Below, piece by piece: positions 61,528 to 64,000 of a DNA stretch of 64,000 nucleotides. Each line of letters begins with the position of its first letter. Position 1 is the first letter of the stretch. The translations under genes were made by a program, and so were the position numbers. Under the pieces are notes generated by a model. It did not search any database and had not been told where the DNA came from. It worked only from the letters and a program-made list of their open reading frames with translations. The stretch comes from Pedobacter sp. PACM 27299 (GTDB lineage Bacteria; Bacteroidota; Bacteroidia; Sphingobacteriales; Sphingobacteriaceae). The DNA is taken from positions 62,001-126,000 of the forward strand of contig NZ_CP012996.1 of the NCBI RefSeq assembly GCF_001412655.1, given 5' to 3'.

Positions 61528-62850
61528 ATGGAAATAGCAATCGTCGTATTATTGATCATAATATTAGTAGCAATTATAGTATTGTTTCTAAAAAAACCAG
61601 CCAGCGGAAATCAACACATTGCATTGCTAGCTCTAAAAGAAGAAGAGCATCAAAAATCATTAAACTGGTTAAAAGAGGAAAAATTGAGGTTGGAAGATGA
61701 GCTGAACGACCTGCGGAGTAATTTCCTTTTAGAGCGCAGTAAAGTAATTAAATCCGAGGAAACACTCGTTGCACAAAGAGACAAACAAGCGGAACAAGAA
61801 AAATATATCGCCGAATTACAGCAGCGTTTTAAACTAGAGTTTGAAAATATTGCCAATAAAGTGCTGGAGGAAAAAACAGCCAAATTTACCGAGCAAAACA
61901 GAACCAATCTTGACCTCATTCTGAATCCTTTTAAAGAGAATATCAAAGCTTTTGAAGAGAAGGTAGATAAGGTGTATAAATCAGAATCAGATGAAAGAAA
62001 CATCCTTAAAGGAGTTATTTCGCAACTCATGGACCAGAGTAAGCAAATTCAGGAGGATGCCAACAACCTAACGAAAGCACTCAAAGGAGATGCTAAAAAA
62101 CAAGGAAACTGGGGAGAGGTGATTCTCGAAAGGGTATTAGAGCGTTCCGGTTTAATCAAAGACAGAGAGTATAGGATACAGGCCAGTTTAAGCGCAGCAG
62201 AAGGGAGCAGGATGCAGCCTGATGTGATCATTGACCTTCCAGATGATAAACATGTAGTAGTCGATTCTAAGGTCTCCCTGGTGGCTTACGAACGACTGGT
62301 TACCGCTGACACTGATCTGGAAAAAGAAACTTATTTAAAACAGCATTTACTCTCTATAAAAAACCATATTCAAGGATTATCAGGCAAAAATTACCAGGAA
62401 CTGTACCAGATCAACTCTCCCGATTTTGTACTCCTGTTTATTCCTATAGAATCGTCTTTTGGCATTGCAGTTCAGCAAGATGCAGAATTATTTAACTATG
62501 CCTGGGATAGAAAAGTAGTCCTCGTGAGTCCTTCTACTTTACTGGCAACTTTACGTACCATCGCCAGCATCTGGAAACAAGAAAGACAGAATAGAAATGT
62601 ACTGGAAATTGCCAGATTGAGCGGCAGTATGTACGATAAATTTGTAGGATTTTTAACAGATATGGAGAGTATTGGAAGGAACATCCGACAAAGTCAGGAT
62701 GCCTATGATAAAGCCTTAAATAAGTTGTCTACCGGAACGGGAAACCTATCCAGTACTTCAGAAAAAATCAAAAAATTAGGTGCCAAAGCAACAAAGCAAA
62801 TTGACACCAAATTTTTAGATCCTTTAGTTGCTGAGGAGGACAGCTTATAA
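61528..62850 (+). CDS. rmuC: RmuC-family protein
   Basis: The ATG at 61528 gives 440 residues. A membrane helix (about residues 3-22) is followed by a long coiled coil (about 35-165) and the RmuC nuclease-like core (about 185-390). The core shows GNWGEVILERVLERSGL, MQPDVIIDLPDDKHVVVDSK and VVLVSPSTLLATLRTIASIW. RmuC limits recombination at inverted repeats. Its stop overlaps the thiL stop by 6 bp. Confidence 0.95.
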   Translation: MEIAIVVLLIIILVAIIVLFLKKPASGNQHIALLALKEEEHQKSLNWLKEEKLRLEDELNDLRSNFLLERSKVIKSEETLVAQRDKQAEQEKYIAELQQRFKLEFENIANKVLEEKTAKFTEQNRTNLDLILNPFKENIKAFEEKVDKVYKSESDERNILKGVISQLMDQSKQIQEDANNLTKALKGDAKKQGNWGEVILERVLERSGLIKDREYRIQASLSAAEGSRMQPDVIIDLPDDKHVVVDSKVSLVAYERLVTADTDLEKETYLKQHLLSIKNHIQGLSGKNYQELYQINSPDFVLLFIPIESSFGIAVQQDAELFNYAWDRKVVLVSPSTLLATLRTIASIWKQERQNRNVLEIARLSGSMYDKFVGFLTDMESIGRNIRQSQDAYDKALNKLSTGTGNLSSTSEKIKKLGAKATKQIDTKFLDPLVAEEDSL

Positions 62851-63885
62851 TTTAAATGCGTTCCATCCCTGTGCTTTCAATTCATGAACCACATTGGACT
62901 TGGAAATCATTTTACAACCAGAGTTTTTATCCGTGATGTGACCGATAATGCTGATGTCTACATCATTTTTTAACTTCGTGTAATCGTCTTGTTTAATGGT
63001 AAATAACAATTCGTAATCTTCCCCGCCATTTAACGCGCAAACCGTTGGATCTAAGCCCAATTCTCTTGCCGTTTCATAGGTCATCGGGTCAATTGGAATC
63101 TTTTCTTCGTATAAAGTACAGCCTTTTTCCGACTGCTGGCAGATGTGCATGATCTCTGAAGCCAGGCCATCAGAAACGTCTATCATCGAGGTAGGAATAA
63201 TTTCCATTTGCGCCAATAAATCAACAATGTCTCTTCTTCCTTCCGGCTTCAGCTGACGTTCAATAATATAGTCTTTCCCTTCCAGATCTGGCTGAATATT
63301 AGGGTTTTCCAAAAATATTTGTTTCTCTCTTTCCAGGATTTGCAAGCCCACATAAGCACCTCCTAAATCTCCGGAAACACATAGAAGATCGCCTTCCTCT
63401 GCACCACTTCTGTACACAATATCTTTCTTTTCTGCATAACCAATACTGGTTACGCTGATCACCAATCCTTGTTTGCTCGAAGAAGTATCCCCGCCAATCA
63501 AGTCAATGTTGAATTTATTACAGGCCAATTCAATGCCTTTATAAATTTCTTCTACCGCTTCCAAAGGAAATTTACTGGAAATTCCAATTGAAACTGTAAT
63601 CTGAGTCGCAATACCGTTCATGGCATAAATGTCACTCAAATTCACTTGAACAGCTTTAAAACCTAAGTGCATTAAGGGTACATAAGCCAGGTCAAAATGG
63701 ATGCCTTCCAACAGTAAATCTGTTGAAATCAACATCTCTTTATCTGGAAAACTCAATACTGCTGCATCGTCCCCAACTCCCTTAATACTGCTTTCATGCC
63801 TGATCTTAAAGTTCTCAGTCAGGTGTTTTATCAGACCAAATTCTCCAAGTTCTCCGATGTCGGTGCGCTCTTTATTCTCAAACAT
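62845..63885 (-). CDS. thiL: Thiamine-monophosphate kinase
   Basis: The 346-residue protein has the ThiL/AIR-synthase-like motifs: IKGVGDDAAVLSF (about residues 34-46, metal and nucleotide binding), STDLLLEGIHFDLAY, NLSDIYAMNG, LIGGDTSSS (about 133-141) and ISVTSIGY. It phosphorylates thiamine phosphate to the active coenzyme thiamine diphosphate. No other thiamine genes are nearby. It starts at 63885; the 115 bp beyond are AT-rich and carry no visible gene. Confidence 0.95.
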   Translation of the reverse strand: MFENKERTDIGELGEFGLIKHLTENFKIRHESSIKGVGDDAAVLSFPDKEMLISTDLLLEGIHFDLAYVPLMHLGFKAVQVNLSDIYAMNGIATQITVSIGISSKFPLEAVEEIYKGIELACNKFNIDLIGGDTSSSKQGLVISVTSIGYAEKKDIVYRSGAEEGDLLCVSGDLGGAYVGLQILEREKQIFLENPNIQPDLEGKDYIIERQLKPEGRRDIVDLLAQMEIIPTSMIDVSDGLASEIMHICQQSEKGCTLYEEKIPIDPMTYETARELGLDPTVCALNGGEDYELLFTIKQDDYTKLKNDVDISIIGHITDKNSGCKMISKSNVVHELKAQGWNAFKL

Positions 63886-64000
63886 ATATTTTATATCTAT
63901 TGAATTTTAACTTTCACTATTTACTTATTTTCCTTATAATTATCATTAATCTGCAGGAGAATCGCGTATTTTTAAATTATAAACCCAAAGCTGCGGATAT

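Overview
The window looks like chromosome of a Bacteroidota species, most likely a Sphingobacteriaceae (Pedobacter-like) bacterium. This is inference from gene content and style: a SusC/SusD pair with its own ECF sigma factor and FecR anti-sigma factor, a secreted Dcp peptidase, the rpsP-rimM-trmD-rplS group, an S16 protein with a long Ala/Glu tail, promoters of the TAnnTTTG type, almost no Shine-Dalgarno sequences and moderate GC. I saw no rRNA, tRNA, CRISPR array, intact insertion sequence or prophage.

Layout. 1-6771 (minus): a giant secreted repeat protein of beta-helix and Ig-like modules, cut by a one-base frameshift at 1316-1319; it runs off the left edge. 7234-9372: secreted Dcp-type peptidase. 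9490-11614: an ECF sigma factor followed by a protein with an anti-sigma-like N-terminus, one transmembrane helix, a long linker and an outer-membrane barrel-like C-terminus. 11803-14567: DUF4397 lipoprotein and HtpG. 14721-19395 (plus): two translationally coupled multi-pass membrane proteins, a HmuY-like protein, an M16 peptidase and peptide deformylase. 19392-21442 (minus): a CarboxypepD_reg-like secreted protein, an Nfu-type protein and the Mrp/ApbC ATPase (Fe-S maturation). 21559-25015 (plus): an AsmA-like/GT51 fusion, hpt and psd.

25016-26020 is a gene-free kilobase rich in inverted repeats. 26021-29799 (minus) is the S16-RimM-TrmD-L19 translation group, but three small regulator-like genes, one in opposite orientation, sit between trmD and rplS. 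30237-34791 holds ybjQ, pfkA, a DsbD split over two genes, and birA. 34833-39179 (plus): rsfS, ftsH, a LUD-domain protein and a FabH-like ketoacyl synthase. 39197-43479 (minus): a TPR protein, a zinc-ribbon coiled-coil protein, a Nif3-like protein, and a TM2/DUF2752 membrane pair. 43589-47155 (plus): mfd and a DUF3820 gene.

47269-57167 (minus) is one nutrient-uptake locus: ECF sigma, small membrane protein, FecR, SusC with an STN signalling domain, SusD, a zinc-metallohydrolase lipoprotein and a DUF4302 lipoprotein. No glycoside hydrolase is present, and the last two lipoproteins share a C-terminal domain. 57224-63885 returns to housekeeping: cdsA, DUF2007, a CPBP protease, a DusB-type tRNA-dihydrouridine synthase, apaG, a membrane zinc peptidase, rmuC and thiL.

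The most notable points are the envelope-spanning sigma/anti-sigma pair, the shared domain in the Sus locus, the AsmA-GT51 fusion, the regulators inserted in the ribosomal-protein group, and the frameshift in the giant repeat protein. Functions are assigned from recognised motifs and family resemblance by eye; no database search was run.
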